42,559 nucleotides of DNA from Solemya velesiana gill symbiont (GCF_002020805.1 NZ_MPRJ01000008.1:1-42559), one strand, 5' to 3'. Counted from the stretch's first letter, positions 1 to 8,460 are shown. Numbers and translations: made by a program. The notes: generated by a model not told the origin, from the sequence alone.

Positions 1-170
1 GTAGCTCATAAGTGCTTCGTCTCTTGGTCGGGAGAAGCGCCGACTCTACCAGCTGGCCCTTCAACTACCAATTGCACTTATTATCCGAAACCGCCTTTTA
101 TAACGGTTGGAAAAATAACAAACTATGCTATTTTTACGATGCAACATCTCACGATCACCAGGAGTCATAA

Positions 171-566
171 ATGGCCGTTAAGAAAAAAACCGCGAAGAAG
201 ACAGCTGCCAGGAAGGCACCGGCAAAAGCCGCTGCTCCTGCTAAACTGAAATCCATCGGGAAAAAGCAGACCAAGCTGCAGATCATGCAGGCTATCGCTG
301 AAGATACTGGCCTCACCCGCAAACAGGTCGGAGAGGTTTTCAACTCTCTTGGCGACCTGATCCAGCGCCACATGCAGCGCAGGGGTTCTGGTGAGTTCGC
401 CATTCCGGAGATCGGCGTAAAGATCCGCCGCGACAAAAAGTCAGCCCGCAAGGCACGTATGGGACGCAACCCTACCACTGGCGAAACCATCAAGATTGCA
501 GCCAAGCCGGCTACTACCGTAGTCAAGGTAACTGTACTTAAAGCCCTCAAAGACACCCTGGGCTAA
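171..566 (+). CDS. HU/IHF-family histone-like DNA-binding protein with basic tail
   Basis: A 131-residue nucleoid protein. Residues 1-30 form a lysine/alanine-rich, low-complexity basic tail of AAKK/AKAA type. Residues of about 33-131 match the HU/IHF fold: an N-terminal helical dimerisation part (TKLQIMQAIAEDTG, then the KQVGEVF helix) followed by the beta-arm region with GRNPTTGETIKI, the HU signature around the DNA-intercalating proline. The family binds and bends DNA as a dimer in the cytoplasm. The ATG is preceded by AGGAG at 160-164 with a six-base spacer, which fixes the start. It appears to be a single-gene unit that ends at a strong hairpin. The tail resembles the lysine-rich extensions of HU variants in other bacteria, which add nonspecific DNA affinity; that role is inferred here. 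Family assignment is secure, but which HU paralogue it is cannot be decided. Confidence 0.93.
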   Translation: MAVKKKTAKKTAARKAPAKAAAPAKLKSIGKKQTKLQIMQAIAEDTGLTRKQVGEVFNSLGDLIQRHMQRRGSGEFAIPEIGVKIRRDKKSARKARMGRNPTTGETIKIAAKPATTVVKVTVLKALKDTLG

Positions 567-587
567 AACGCAGGTTGTTTACGGCAT

Positions 588-616
588 AAAAAACGGCGCC
601 CCTGGCGCCGTTTTTT
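588..616. terminator. Bidirectional intrinsic terminator
   Basis: A perfect stem with arms AAAAAACGGCGCC and GGCGCCGTTTTTT around a CCT loop. The A-tract on one side and T-tract on the other let it serve both the HU gene on the plus strand and the convergent protease gene on the minus strand. It sits 22 bases after the HU stop. Confidence 0.9.
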
Positions 617-633
617 ATTGTTCCCCCCAACCC

Positions 634-1170
634 TCAATACTGCCGTAGCGTCAGGCTTCCATCACGCTGGACGAGCTCAAGTTTTTTAAGGAAGCTCATC
701 CCCAACAGCACTTCGTCGTCGCCCAACAACGTTGGCAGAATACTGGCCCTTACGCCCTCAACACTTATGCTTCCAAGGCTGACACGATCAAGAACCGTCC
801 TCCAGGACATCACGTTGCCATTGGCAGTACGGCTCGTAAAAGCCGGACCGCGCTTCAATCCAATGCGATCAGCCAATACCTGGGGAATTGCAACGTCCGT
901 AGCCCCCGTATCCAGCAGAAATACAACGGGAACACCGTTTATGCGACCGCTGGCGACATAGTGCCCCGCCCTGTTCCTCTCCAGCACTACTTCGCGAACA
1001 CCTTGCTCATCCACAATGACTTCAATATCACTGTTAGGGTTGACTGCCCGCTCGAGCTGGTCCTGGAACAGCAATGTAAGCAGTCCGATCAGCAAGACCC
1101 ACCCACCAATCATCATTCCCTTGCCAAGACGACGGGCACCCTCTTTATTTCCTACACCACTCATATTCAC
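634..1170 (-). CDS. Membrane-anchored retropepsin-like aspartic protease
   Basis: A 178-residue protein with one N-terminal membrane segment at about residues 19-35 and a single aspartic-protease lobe. The catalytic motif DTGAT lies at residues 87-91, preceded by the hydrophobic strand PVVFLL. A second family landmark, LLGMSFL, is near residues 155-161. One lobe plus an N-terminal anchor is typical of the bacterial TIGR02281 (clan AA) family, which is expected to act as a homodimer facing the periplasm. Natural substrates are poorly known. The longest frame begins with GTG at 1170, but ATG at 1164 is equally plausible (residue 3); neither has a strong ribosome site. The gene converges on the HU gene and shares its terminator. 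No functional partner is evident nearby. Confidence 0.85.
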   Translation of the reverse strand: MNMSGVGNKEGARRLGKGMMIGGWVLLIGLLTLLFQDQLERAVNPNSDIEVIVDEQGVREVVLERNRAGHYVASGRINGVPVVFLLDTGATDVAIPQVLADRIGLKRGPAFTSRTANGNVMSWRTVLDRVSLGSISVEGVRASILPTLLGDDEVLLGMSFLKKLELVQRDGSLTLRQY

Positions 1171-1295
1171 TTAACCGCCCACATAAACGTGGATGACACG
1201 ATATAAAAGACCCCTGGCATACAAAGTAAAGCTGTTACTAAACGGGCTTACCATGCTAGACACCCTGGAGAAAAACGATCTCTCATTGTGACAAC

Positions 1296-1320
1296 AAAAA
1301 AGGGCCGGAGATCCGGCCCT
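1296..1320 (-). terminator. Intrinsic terminator of the MlaC-like gene
   Basis: Stem AGGGCCGG / CCGGCCCT (1301-1308 and 1313-1320) with loop AGAT. On the minus strand it is followed by a T-run (plus-strand A-tract at 1295-1301). It lies just downstream of the minus-strand gene ending at 1345. Confidence 0.85.
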
Positions 1321-1344
1321 CTTCATAAAATACCAGGTAACCGA

Positions 1345-1953
1345 TTACCTGTAACGGGGCCAGCTTCTGTAGCCAGGCGTTTGTGACCTGAAATATTGCC
1401 TGTAGTAGGCTAATGCACTGTTACCGTTTGCCTCCACGTCAAACACCTTCCAGCCATCGCTGCTGCGATAGAAGCGGAATTTCATGCGGGCGGGATAGCG
1501 GCCAGGATTCTGAATCGAAACATTGACAGAAACAACTCCTCCCCGACCCCTTCGGGTAGTCGGCATGGTGTAGTTCTGGCCTGAAAAACCTTTCAACTTT
1601 TTCGCCAGCGTCCCCAGAAAATTCTGTTTCAATTTAGACGCCATCTTCCCACGCTGCTTCTCGTTCATCTGATGCCAACGGGGCCCGCTGCTCCAGCGCG
1701 CCATGTAGTCGAAATCAAAATAGGGGGCGATTTCAGTATTAAGGAAAGCGGCGAGTTGCTTTGGATTAGGACGCTGCTTTCCACCGACAAACTTCATCAA
1801 TTTCTTCAAACCCTGCTGCAGGATCGCAGAGGGTGCAGGCGCCTGCGCCTGGCGAGCCATTCCAGGCCCATATCCATAACGACCCGGCTGGGACTGTACC
1901 GTACCCGCCGAAAAAACCAATACGCTCAACAAAGCCACTGACCAGAAACGCAT
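1345..1953 (-). CDS. MlaC/Ttg2D-family periplasmic phospholipid-binding protein
   Basis: A 202-residue protein with a clear signal peptide (MRFWSVALLSVLVFSAGTVQ). The mature part contains the family's landmarks: IAPYFDFDYMAR early, an internal GMASKLKQNF-like helix, and GWKVFDVEANGNSALAYYR near the C-terminus. In other bacteria MlaC/Ttg2D shuttles phospholipids across the periplasm between MlaA and the MlaFEDB importer. Here no mla transporter genes are adjacent, so this is a stand-alone paralogue and its exact ligand is unknown. The mature N-terminus has a Gly/Tyr/Pro/Gln-rich linker (residues 23-40) and the C-terminus is Arg/Tyr-rich. The gene is bounded by hairpins at 2008-2053 and 1296-1320, so it looks monocistronic. 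Confidence 0.82.
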   Translation of the reverse strand: MRFWSVALLSVLVFSAGTVQSQPGRYGYGPGMARQAQAPAPSAILQQGLKKLMKFVGGKQRPNPKQLAAFLNTEIAPYFDFDYMARWSSGPRWHQMNEKQRGKMASKLKQNFLGTLAKKLKGFSGQNYTMPTTRRGRGGVVSVNVSIQNPGRYPARMKFRFYRSSDGWKVFDVEANGNSALAYYRQYFRSQTPGYRSWPRYR

Positions 1954-2007
1954 ACTCCCTCCTCCATTTATTTATTATGCTGGAATACAGCTAAGCTGTT
2001 TCCCAAC

Positions 2008-2053
2008 AAAACACACACTCGCCGGATTTACAAGATAAATCCGGTGAGTGTGT
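2008..2053 (-). terminator. Long-stem terminator after the PilZ-like gene
   Basis: An 18-bp stem (2013-2030 with 2036-2053, one G-T wobble) closed by the five-base loop CAAGA. On the minus strand the stem is followed by GTTTTGTT. It separates the PilZ-like gene from the MlaC-like gene. The plus-strand side also has a short TTT, so weak bidirectional use is possible. Confidence 0.8.
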
Positions 2054-2070
2054 TTAATTGGAATCAGAGT

Positions 2071-3912
2071 TCATCCCACAGTTCGTCGAAATCCAGGTCT
2101 TCCCCCTTCAGCTGTACTCAGAGGAGGCGCTTCAACCACGATCTCCTCGGCTTCCACCTCCTCGACAATCGCGTCGCTGACCGCCATCTCGTCAAAAGAG
2201 ACCTGAACAAATGAAGCCGAACCGTCGAGCATCTTGTTCAGATTGATTTTATGCTCCTTGTTTCCATAGATGAGCGTGATCTTGTCATCTTCCGCTGAAA
2301 AGAACGGCTCCGTAATCAACGACTGGCTACCCGCCTGGGAACTCTGCAGTAACCCTGGAATGATCTCCATATCACCCGAGGCACGTTGACGATTGACGCC
2401 AACCGGTACCGTATCGCCCTGAAACAGCTCCACGCCAAAATCAATGGTATCTCCACCCTCGGACATCAACCACCGGATGACCCCCAGATGCAGATCTCCC
2501 AAGAGGCCACTGATCCGTTTTTGAACGGCGACCAGGTCCCCCACATGCACTGAAGTTCGGCCTGAACCAAACCATCCGAGGTGGAAGCCGTTCTGGCTCT
2601 CGTCGATTATCCAGCAGTCCCTGGCTGGCTCACCTTCTATCTCATCGCCTCTGTCGAACACTTCAACCGGTTTCTCCAACTCTTCCTGGGCCGCACGCTC
2701 TGAAAAACCGGTCAAATGACCCGCACCCTCCACTACGTGCTCATCGAACTCAGGATGTCTCGGTACCGGCTCCTCCTCTCCCTCACCAGCAAAGGCGTTC
2801 ACCCCATAACCGCCAGAAACAACCTCGTTCAGATCTGATCCGCCCATCACTGCGTAAACGTTTTCCAGGCCACTGTAGAGGATCACATCGCCAGTGGACT
2901 CGGTCCGGTCAGTTGCCCGCTTCGCACCGATACCCCAAGTGAGCATCAGCCTGGCCAACAGATCCGAGGATACAGAATCCCTGACACTCATTGGGCGATT
3001 GGAGCCAACCGGAACGGCCGATGAATTGACACGCTCCAGTTCCTCGGCGAGGAATTCCGCCAATCCCTGGGTGTCAAGAATCCAGCCTCGCTCCACTTGC
3101 TCATCACTACCCAGCCCCTTGTAGCGAGGCGCTTCATCCGCCTTGCTGTCAACCAGAAAGAGCCCGGTATCGCCATCTGCCTTGCCAAGCTCTATCAGGT
3201 TGCTCTTGGGTGCCCAGCGTTGCAAAGCAAAATAGACCCGCTCAACTTCGCCCTGCAGCATCCGGTAGGGTCCGGAGAGCGAAAGCAGCAGGATCTGCTT
3301 ATAGAGCGAGGTTGCAGTCTGCAGGTCTCCCACTCTGGGATCTTCGTTTTCCAGGGGTTTCTCGTGTAGATTGTGATCGGCAGCATAGCTGTAGAGACCA
3401 TGGGTCTCATGCCACAGCCACTTTGGCGCGGGCTGATAGAGTTGAAAGGAACGCAACAGCATCTGCCCGAGAAAGTAGATGACCTTGTGTATTGCCTCTG
3501 CCCGTCCGCCCTTGTGAAGCACCCTGCCGGCCAGGGACTCGTGATGAAACTGGTTCAACGCCAGCTTGTAGGCCTGTACAACCAGGGTACACAGCGCTGT
3601 CACGAGTTCCGCGGCGGTTTTGTTGCGCTTGCTCAATGGCGGTGGCTCACGCAGATAATGCTCAGCCAGCGTCTGAAGCACAAACTGAAGCGGCTGGTCC
3701 ATTAGCGCCAGCATTCGCATACGCTCTGTTGGTGCGATTTCAGTACTGTTCATCTGCTTGAGCTTGGCATAAAGCTCTTTTGCAGTCTGGCCCACATTAC
3801 CTGTTGGCAACCCCTGCACCCAGTCCTCAAATGACTTGATTGTAAAGCTATCGTCCCCCGGAGCAGGTGGCTCGCAATTGGGCAATAAAAAAGGATTGCT
3901 GGATTTTGTCAC
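2071..3912 (-). CDS. Large cytoplasmic protein with a PilZ-like C-terminal domain; likely frameshifted tail
   Basis: About 613 residues, mostly helical, with no signal or membrane segment. The N-terminal part (SFEDWVQGLPTGNVGQTAKE, then a long helical region) resembles a Pseudomonas-type family annotated as cyclic-di-GMP-binding or PilZ-domain protein. Residues about 430-520 read as a PilZ-like barrel (DESQNGFHLGWFGSG, then VGDLVAV and HLGVIRWL). No canonical RxxxR ... DxSxxG pair is obvious, so c-di-GMP binding is only inferred. The start is GTG at 3912, because AAAGGAG lies six bases upstream; reading 24 codons further would ignore that site. Near the end, the five-C run at 2102-2106 appears to carry one extra base. 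With one fewer, the frame continues as EDLDFDELWDEL and stops at 2064, a much more protein-like acidic tail than RPGFRRTVG. Confidence 0.7.
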   Translation of the reverse strand: MTKSSNPFLLPNCEPPAPGDDSFTIKSFEDWVQGLPTGNVGQTAKELYAKLKQMNSTEIAPTERMRMLALMDQPLQFVLQTLAEHYLREPPPLSKRNKTAAELVTALCTLVVQAYKLALNQFHHESLAGRVLHKGGRAEAIHKVIYFLGQMLLRSFQLYQPAPKWLWHETHGLYSYAADHNLHEKPLENEDPRVGDLQTATSLYKQILLLSLSGPYRMLQGEVERVYFALQRWAPKSNLIELGKADGDTGLFLVDSKADEAPRYKGLGSDEQVERGWILDTQGLAEFLAEELERVNSSAVPVGSNRPMSVRDSVSSDLLARLMLTWGIGAKRATDRTESTGDVILYSGLENVYAVMGGSDLNEVVSGGYGVNAFAGEGEEEPVPRHPEFDEHVVEGAGHLTGFSERAAQEELEKPVEVFDRGDEIEGEPARDCWIIDESQNGFHLGWFGSGRTSVHVGDLVAVQKRISGLLGDLHLGVIRWLMSEGGDTIDFGVELFQGDTVPVGVNRQRASGDMEIIPGLLQSSQAGSQSLITEPFFSAEDDKITLIYGNKEHKINLNKMLDGSASFVQVSFDEMAVSDAIVEEVEAEEIVVEAPPLSTAEGGRPGFRRTVG

Positions 3913-3918
3913 GCCAAA

Positions 3919-3925
3919 CTCCTTT
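3919..3925 (-). promoter_or_regulatory. Ribosome binding site deciding a GTG start
   Basis: AAAGGAG on the minus strand, six bases before GTG at 3912. It sets the start of the PilZ-like gene 24 codons inside the longest open frame. Confidence 0.8.
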
Positions 3926-4564
3926 CTATGCTGACACTGACTCCACTCTCGACTGCAGGCACCGAAATATCGGGCAGCCATCAAAAATCAGTTCAATTAT
4001 TATGTTTATCCTCACCATCCTATCAGCGTTCCCTGGAATACAGCATCAGAATGCTCTTTCAGTCCCGCATCGACAGGAATGGGTATAAAAACCAGTATTC
4101 CCCAAACTCAGTATAGACGCTCATCCCTGGTTTATGATGCTGCTGGGTAAAACAATTCCGGTTTCGCTACTGAAACGACATATGCCACCAACTTCGTATA
4201 TACCGCCTCTACGGTTTTATCGGAAATTCCGGTCACATTTCAGCTCGTCTAAATTGCGGCAGACAAAATACGAGTATCTTACCGAGTTCTTATATAGCGA
4301 CTGATTTATGTCCCCAATCCATGCTTCCCGACCTGCGGCCTATAAATCTACCGGCGCCGTAATATGAGCCTTCTTTGAAGGGCATTTCTTTGCCTGAAAC
4401 CAGGGAACACGATACGCCACCATGGGTTCGCTGCCCGAAGACTCACCCCGCCGGAGCCAGTATCAGCGATTTTTACAAATAAAATCAATCATATGAATAT
4501 TGATAAAGACAAACTTAATCTGCTGTACTACCCTGCACTACGAACTAATAAATACATTCAGGAT
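3926..4564. other. Long divergent intergenic region
   Basis: About 640 bases between the divergent PilZ-like gene and glucokinase. No convincing coding frame, RNA gene, strong hairpin or repeat was seen. It is more AT-rich than the flanking genes, especially at 4470-4520, and must hold the promoters of both genes. I could not assign -35/-10 elements with confidence. Confidence 0.5.
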
Positions 4565-4570
4565 AAGGAG
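4565..4570 (+). promoter_or_regulatory. Ribosome binding site for glucokinase
   Basis: AAGGAG four bases before the ATG at 4575. It argues against an upstream in-frame ATG at 4500, which would add 25 unrelated residues. Confidence 0.85.
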
Positions 4571-4574
4571 TTGC

Positions 4575-5552
4575 ATGGACATCATTACTGGCGATATTGG
4601 TGGCACCAATGCCCGTTTGGCCCTTTGCCGGATCGGTGCTAATGACATAGAGATTGTCACACAGACCACTTATCCCAGCGGGGAATACGCCTCACTCGAA
4701 AAGATAGTAAAAACTTTCAGTGAAAACCTCGAAAGTGAGCCGGATGCCGCCTGCTTCGGCCTTCCCTGCCCCATCACCGGCGGTGTATGCAACACCACCA
4801 ACCTGCCATGGAAAATCAGCCAGAAGCGACTGCAAAACACCCTCGGAGGAACCGAAACGCACCTGATCAACGACCTCGAGGCCCTGGCCTGGGGTATTGG
4901 CGGACTGAGCCAAAGTGACTTCCTGACCCTGCAGGAGGGAAATGGCGACGGTGCCGGCAACGCCATGGTTATCGCAGCTGGAACCGGACTAGGCCAGGCA
5001 GGTCTCTACTGGGACGGCGATGTGCATCTCCCATTTGCCACGGAAGGCGGGCATTGCGATTTCGCCCCTGCCGACGAATTGCAGATTGAGTTATTGCGGT
5101 TTGCACAGAGAAAGCATCAGCATGTCAGCTGGGAGCGCCTTGTATCCGGCCCTGGACTGGCGACCATCTACGACTTCATGCTCGAGTATCGGGATGTTCC
5201 GGCCCCCGATTGGTTCGAGGAGCTCAAAGAGGGCGACGATGTCGCTGAAATTGTCTCTACAAAGGCGATCCAGGAGGTGGACGATCTCTACACCGAGGCA
5301 GTCGGCCTCTTTATCAGGCTGCTTGGGACGGAAGCCGGTAACCAGGCGCTTAAAATGAAAGCGACTGGCGGCGTATTCATAGGCGGCGGGATCGCACCAA
5401 AAATGCTCGACTGGATACAGATGCCGTTCTTCATGGAAGCCTTCCTGAGCAAGGGCCGCATGCGGCCACTCCTCGAACAGATGCCTGTACATGTAATCAC
5501 AACCAACAACACCGCTTTACTGGGAGCGGCTATCTATCAACAAAGCATCTGA
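4575..5552 (+). CDS. glk: Glucokinase (Glk family)
   Basis: A 325-residue cytoplasmic enzyme that phosphorylates glucose with ATP to glucose 6-phosphate. It starts MDIITGDIGGTNARLALC, the phosphate-1 motif of the actin-like ATPase fold. It continues with the catalytic segment INDLEALAWGI (Asp as base), the IAAGTGLGQAGLYWDG phosphate-2 loop, TEGGHCDFAP, and the adenosine-side GGVFIGGGIAPKML. Length and motif order match the E. coli Glk family (PF02685) rather than ROK kinases: there is no ROK-type zinc CxCGxxGC motif. The start is chosen from AAGGAG at 4565. It is preceded by a long non-coding stretch and followed by 254 bases without a gene, so it is probably transcribed alone. It is the only central-carbon gene in the window. 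Confidence 0.93.
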   Translation: MDIITGDIGGTNARLALCRIGANDIEIVTQTTYPSGEYASLEKIVKTFSENLESEPDAACFGLPCPITGGVCNTTNLPWKISQKRLQNTLGGTETHLINDLEALAWGIGGLSQSDFLTLQEGNGDGAGNAMVIAAGTGLGQAGLYWDGDVHLPFATEGGHCDFAPADELQIELLRFAQRKHQHVSWERLVSGPGLATIYDFMLEYRDVPAPDWFEELKEGDDVAEIVSTKAIQEVDDLYTEAVGLFIRLLGTEAGNQALKMKATGGVFIGGGIAPKMLDWIQMPFFMEAFLSKGRMRPLLEQMPVHVITTNNTALLGAAIYQQSI

Positions 5553-5806
5553 TCAAACAAAACCTGAGAGTTCACAGAAAGTTCACTGCAAAACGAGTTT
5601 CTTGCTATTTCAAATCAGCGAAAGATCTATTACCTGCATGCGTTATCTCGACCAAACTGACCAGAAGAAGGCAACTTTCAATCGCCATGCTTAGGAAATC
5701 TGACTAACATTTTGTCTGCCCACAAAACCCAAGGAAACCCTCCGTTTTGCCTGCTTCCTGAAGATCAGATATGGTGCGCAAAATTGATCTTCATTCGAGA
5801 ACCCCG

Positions 5807-6452
5807 ATGACCGAAAACCGAACCCCGCCAGGCGCCCTGCTACTGATAGCCCCGCCTGCCCTCACTGCCCGTCGGTGCTGGACTCCCTTGGTCGATTGTT
5901 AAAGGAGGGCAAGCTAGGACGACTGGAGGTCATCAACCTGGGAGAACATCCCGAGGTTGCCGAGGAACTGGGGGTGCGTTCTGTCCCTTGGACCCGCATC
6001 GGCACGTTTGAAATCGCCGGCAACCACACTTATGGCGAACTGAAGAAATGGGCAGATAATGCCCAAAGCGGTGAAGGGACGACCGCCTACTACCAGCACC
6101 TGCTTGAGAACCAGCAGCTCGAACAGGTGATTGCACAGATCAGAGAACGGCCAGGCACCCTGGTCAATCTTGTGGTTCTGCTCGCTTCCCTGGCCCCCCC
6201 ATGGCAGTCCGCATCGGAATCGGTGCCGTGCTGGAGGATTTTGCTGGTACAGAACTACTGGAAACCATCGTCCCGGAATTGATAAGACTCACCCGAGCTG
6301 AAGAGCCCCAGATACGCGCCGACGCCTGCCACTATCTCAGCCTCACTGAAAACAGCGAAGCGCTCAATGCAATCCGCCCCCTGTTAGCAGACGAGGACCC
6401 CGAAGTGCGTGAAATCGCCATGGAATCCATCGCCATCCTCGAAGCAGTTTAA
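5807..6452 (+). pseudogene. Thioredoxin-like plus HEAT-repeat protein, two frameshifts
   Basis: Three reading-frame pieces join into one protein. From ATG 5807 the frame reads MTENRTPPGALLLIAP, then breaks near 5855. In the next frame 5857-5868 encodes CPHC followed by PSVLDSLGRLL, a thioredoxin-type active site at the start of a helix. GVRSVPWTRIG, the cis-proline loop with Pro after Val, follows about 45 residues later. After the seven-C run at 6194-6200 the frame changes again to MAVRIGIGAVLEDF and an armadillo/HEAT-like part (RADACHYLSL, then LADEDPEVREIAMESI) ending at 6452. One extra base at each break restores a protein of about 215 residues. Thioredoxin folds exchange dithiols; HEAT repeats bind proteins. 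The role of the fusion is unknown. Whether the breaks are mutations or sequencing errors cannot be told from one sequence. Confidence 0.75.
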
Positions 6453-6601
6453 AATTTGGCGTAGAGAATATCGCGCTTTTGTAAGCAAAAAGAGAAGATC
6501 AGGCACCCCAAGAATACATTGCACCCCTCAAAGATCCCTGTGATCGTGAAATCCACGGGGTTAAAATCCTCTGAATAGTTGCCAAACCAAGGAAATCAAC
6601 C

Positions 6602-7156
6602 ATGGCCCAATTGCCCGATCGGCATCAGCAGATCATTACCATACATGCCGCTTTCATCAACCAGGTGGTGCAGTTCAGCCAGAGCGAGGCCGACCGCCTC
6701 CACTATGAACAGTTGCTCAAGAGCGCAGAGGAGAACGGATGGGCCGGCCTTGTCAGCGCCATTCGCCAAATCGTCGCCGGCCAGCGGGACATGAGCGCCA
6801 TCAAGGGACTGGACGAAGAGGACCAGGTGATCGCCAAGGCGATCATGCGCGGTCTGCATAATCCCGCCACCCTGCCCGACCCCAACGCCAAGCCGGATCC
6901 GACTATGGCTGTACCCGGAATGGCCGGGATGATCCAGGCGGCAGCCAGTGGAAACGTGGAAGCCCTGACACTCATCTCCAACATGGCAGAACAGATGAGC
7001 AAGGCCGGCGGACCCATGGCCAGGTTGGCCTCGTTGATCCGCCCCCTGATCAACGGTGAACGGGATCTGGACAAACTCTGCAAGGGAATGAACACCCAGA
7101 CCGAGCAACTGGTCCTGGGAATCCTCGATGAACTGGCCAAGACCGATGTTCACTAG
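6602..7156 (+). CDS. Conserved-looking hypothetical protein
   Basis: A 184-residue soluble protein with no signal peptide or membrane helix. It begins MAQLPDRHQQIITIHAAFIN, and AAGGAAA lies about eight bases upstream of the ATG. The first half is helical with a segment LVSAIRQIVAGQRDMSAI. A Pro/Ala/Met-rich middle (about 95-115, PDPNAKPDPTMAVPGMAGM) links to a second helical part that ends LVLGILDELAKTDVH. The phrases VAGQRDMSAIKGL and INGERDLDKLCKGM look like an internally repeated unit of the type IR..v.GeRD...l, which suggests two copies of one helical module. Its 3' end overlaps the start of the DUF423 gene by 11 bases, so the two are probably translationally coupled. I do not recognise a function. 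Confidence 0.7.
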   Translation: MAQLPDRHQQIITIHAAFINQVVQFSQSEADRLHYEQLLKSAEENGWAGLVSAIRQIVAGQRDMSAIKGLDEEDQVIAKAIMRGLHNPATLPDPNAKPDPTMAVPGMAGMIQAAASGNVEALTLISNMAEQMSKAGGPMARLASLIRPLINGERDLDKLCKGMNTQTEQLVLGILDELAKTDVH

Positions 7157-7531
7157 GGCAAGGCTTTTTCTGATTCTTGGTGCACTGAACGGCTTCCTGG
7201 CCGTCGCCCTGGGTGCCTTCGGAGCACATGCCATTCGTGGCCAGGTGAGCGACTATCACTACGATGTATTCCAGACCGCGGTGCAGTACCAGGTGCTGCA
7301 TGCATTGGCTCTGTTAGTGGTTGGCCTGCTGGCTTTTCATTTCCCGTCACCCTGGCTTAAACGTGCTGCATGGCTTTTTTTGGTGGAATTGTGCTGTTCT
7401 CCGGAAGCCTCTATCTCTTGGCCACTGTGGGTTCACGCACCCTGGGTATCATCACCCCCATCGGCGGCCTCGCCTTCCTGATGGGATGGGCCAGCCTGCT
7501 CATGGCCCTATGGCGAATGGACAGGGAATGA
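7146..7531 (+). pseudogene. DUF423 small membrane protein, frameshifted at a T-run
   Basis: The N-terminal half is a clear DUF423 (YgdD-like) protein: LGALNGFLAVALGAFGAHA, then DVFQTAVQYQVLHALALL. DUF423 proteins are four-helix inner-membrane proteins of unknown function. The frame breaks at the seven-T run at 7375-7381. As written it reads LVELCCSPE and stops at 7481. With one more T it continues GGIVLFSGSLYLLATVGSRT and ITPIGGLAFLMGWASLL, the normal DUF423 ending, to TGA at 7531. That stop overlaps the next start as ATGA, which supports the restored reading. The full protein would be about 128 residues with four membrane helices. The gene overlaps the preceding hypothetical gene by 11 bases. 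It is either a real frameshift or a one-base undercall. Confidence 0.85.
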
Positions 7532-8460
7532 CCGATTTCACCCCCTTTATCAACCGGCTGAAAAAAAACACCCGGCATATCAGCAAGTGGGCGAGGCGGC
7601 GCGGAATCAGCTGTTATCGGCTCTATGATCGGGATATCCCCGAGTTTCCGCTGGCAGTGGACTGGTATGAAGGGCGGGTGCATCTCCAGGAGTTCGCAAA
7701 GCAGAGCAGGTCATTCAGTGAGCAGGCCAACGAACTGGCCACAGCCATCGCAGACGCCCTGGACATCTCAGCCGAAAATATCGTTTTCAAGACAAGGGAG
7801 CGCCAACGGGGTCTATCCCAGTACGAAAAGAGTGACGAGCAAAGCGACGATTTCGTGGTGCAGGAAGACGGGCTAAGATTTCTGGTCAACCTGCAACGCT
7901 ACCTGGATACCGGACTGTTTCTGGACCACCGACAGACCCGCGCCATGGTGAGGGAACTGGCCAGGGACAAGCGCTTTCTCAACCTCTTCGCCTATACCGG
8001 AAGCTTCACGGTCTACGCTGCCGCCGGCAGCGCGACGACATCGGTCACAGTCGATCTATCCAACACCTATCAGGATTGGTCGAAGCGAAACTTCGAACTC
8101 AATGCAATGGATCTCGATCTGCACCGACTGGTCCGTGAAGATGTATTCGGCTTTTTGGAGAAAGCGGCTTCAAAAAAGGAGAGATTCGACCTGATCGTAA
8201 TGGACCCGCCCAGCTTCTCCAATTCCAAGAAAATGAAAGAAGTGCTGGACGTGCAGCGTGACCACCTGCGACTTATCAGAGGCTGCCTGGAAATTCTCAA
8301 TCCCAAGGGAGAACTCTTCTTCTCGAACAACCTGAAGCGATTCAGGCTCGATCCAGAAATTGAGCAATTTGCGAATATCGAAGACATCTCCACGCAGACA
8401 CAGCCTGAAGACTTCAAGCGACATAAACCCCACCACTGCTGGCGGATCAGTCATAAATGA
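7528..8460 (+). CDS. RlmK-like 23S rRNA methyltransferase (stand-alone)
   Basis: A 310-residue SAM-dependent methyltransferase that closely follows the C-terminal half of E. coli RlmKL/YcbY. Landmarks: FINRLKKNTRHISKWARR, CYRLYDRDIPEF, VFKTRERQRGLSQYEK, YLDTGLFLDHRQTRAMV, the SAM-binding NLFAYTGSFTVYAAAG, the catalytic-loop DPPSFSNSKKM, and DVQRDHLRL. The E. coli RlmK half makes m7G2069 in 23S rRNA; the same reaction is inferred here. The start is ATG 7528, in the ATGA overlap with the DUF423 stop. An upstream in-frame reading to 7321 covers the frameshifted DUF423 and is not protein-like. The fused THUMP/RlmL half present in enterics is absent from this gene. It also overlaps the YqaA gene by four bases. 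Confidence 0.88.
   Translation: MTDFTPFINRLKKNTRHISKWARRRGISCYRLYDRDIPEFPLAVDWYEGRVHLQEFAKQSRSFSEQANELATAIADALDISAENIVFKTRERQRGLSQYEKSDEQSDDFVVQEDGLRFLVNLQRYLDTGLFLDHRQTRAMVRELARDKRFLNLFAYTGSFTVYAAAGSATTSVTVDLSNTYQDWSKRNFELNAMDLDLHRLVREDVFGFLEKAASKKERFDLIVMDPPSFSNSKKMKEVLDVQRDHLRLIRGCLEILNPKGELFFSNNLKRFRLDPEIEQFANIEDISTQTQPEDFKRHKPHHCWRISHK

Noticed and set aside
1-75. Minus-strand sequence resembling a tRNA D-arm (AGCTGGTAGAG) with a possible anticodon stem
   Set aside because: No T-loop (TTCRA), no acceptor pairing and an eight-base loop. It is not a tRNA on either strand.
6194-7381. Homopolymer-based phase variation of the C7 and T7 frameshift sites
   Set aside because: Runs of seven are short for known phase-variable tracts, and the affected genes are not surface or defence genes. 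Error or decay is simpler.
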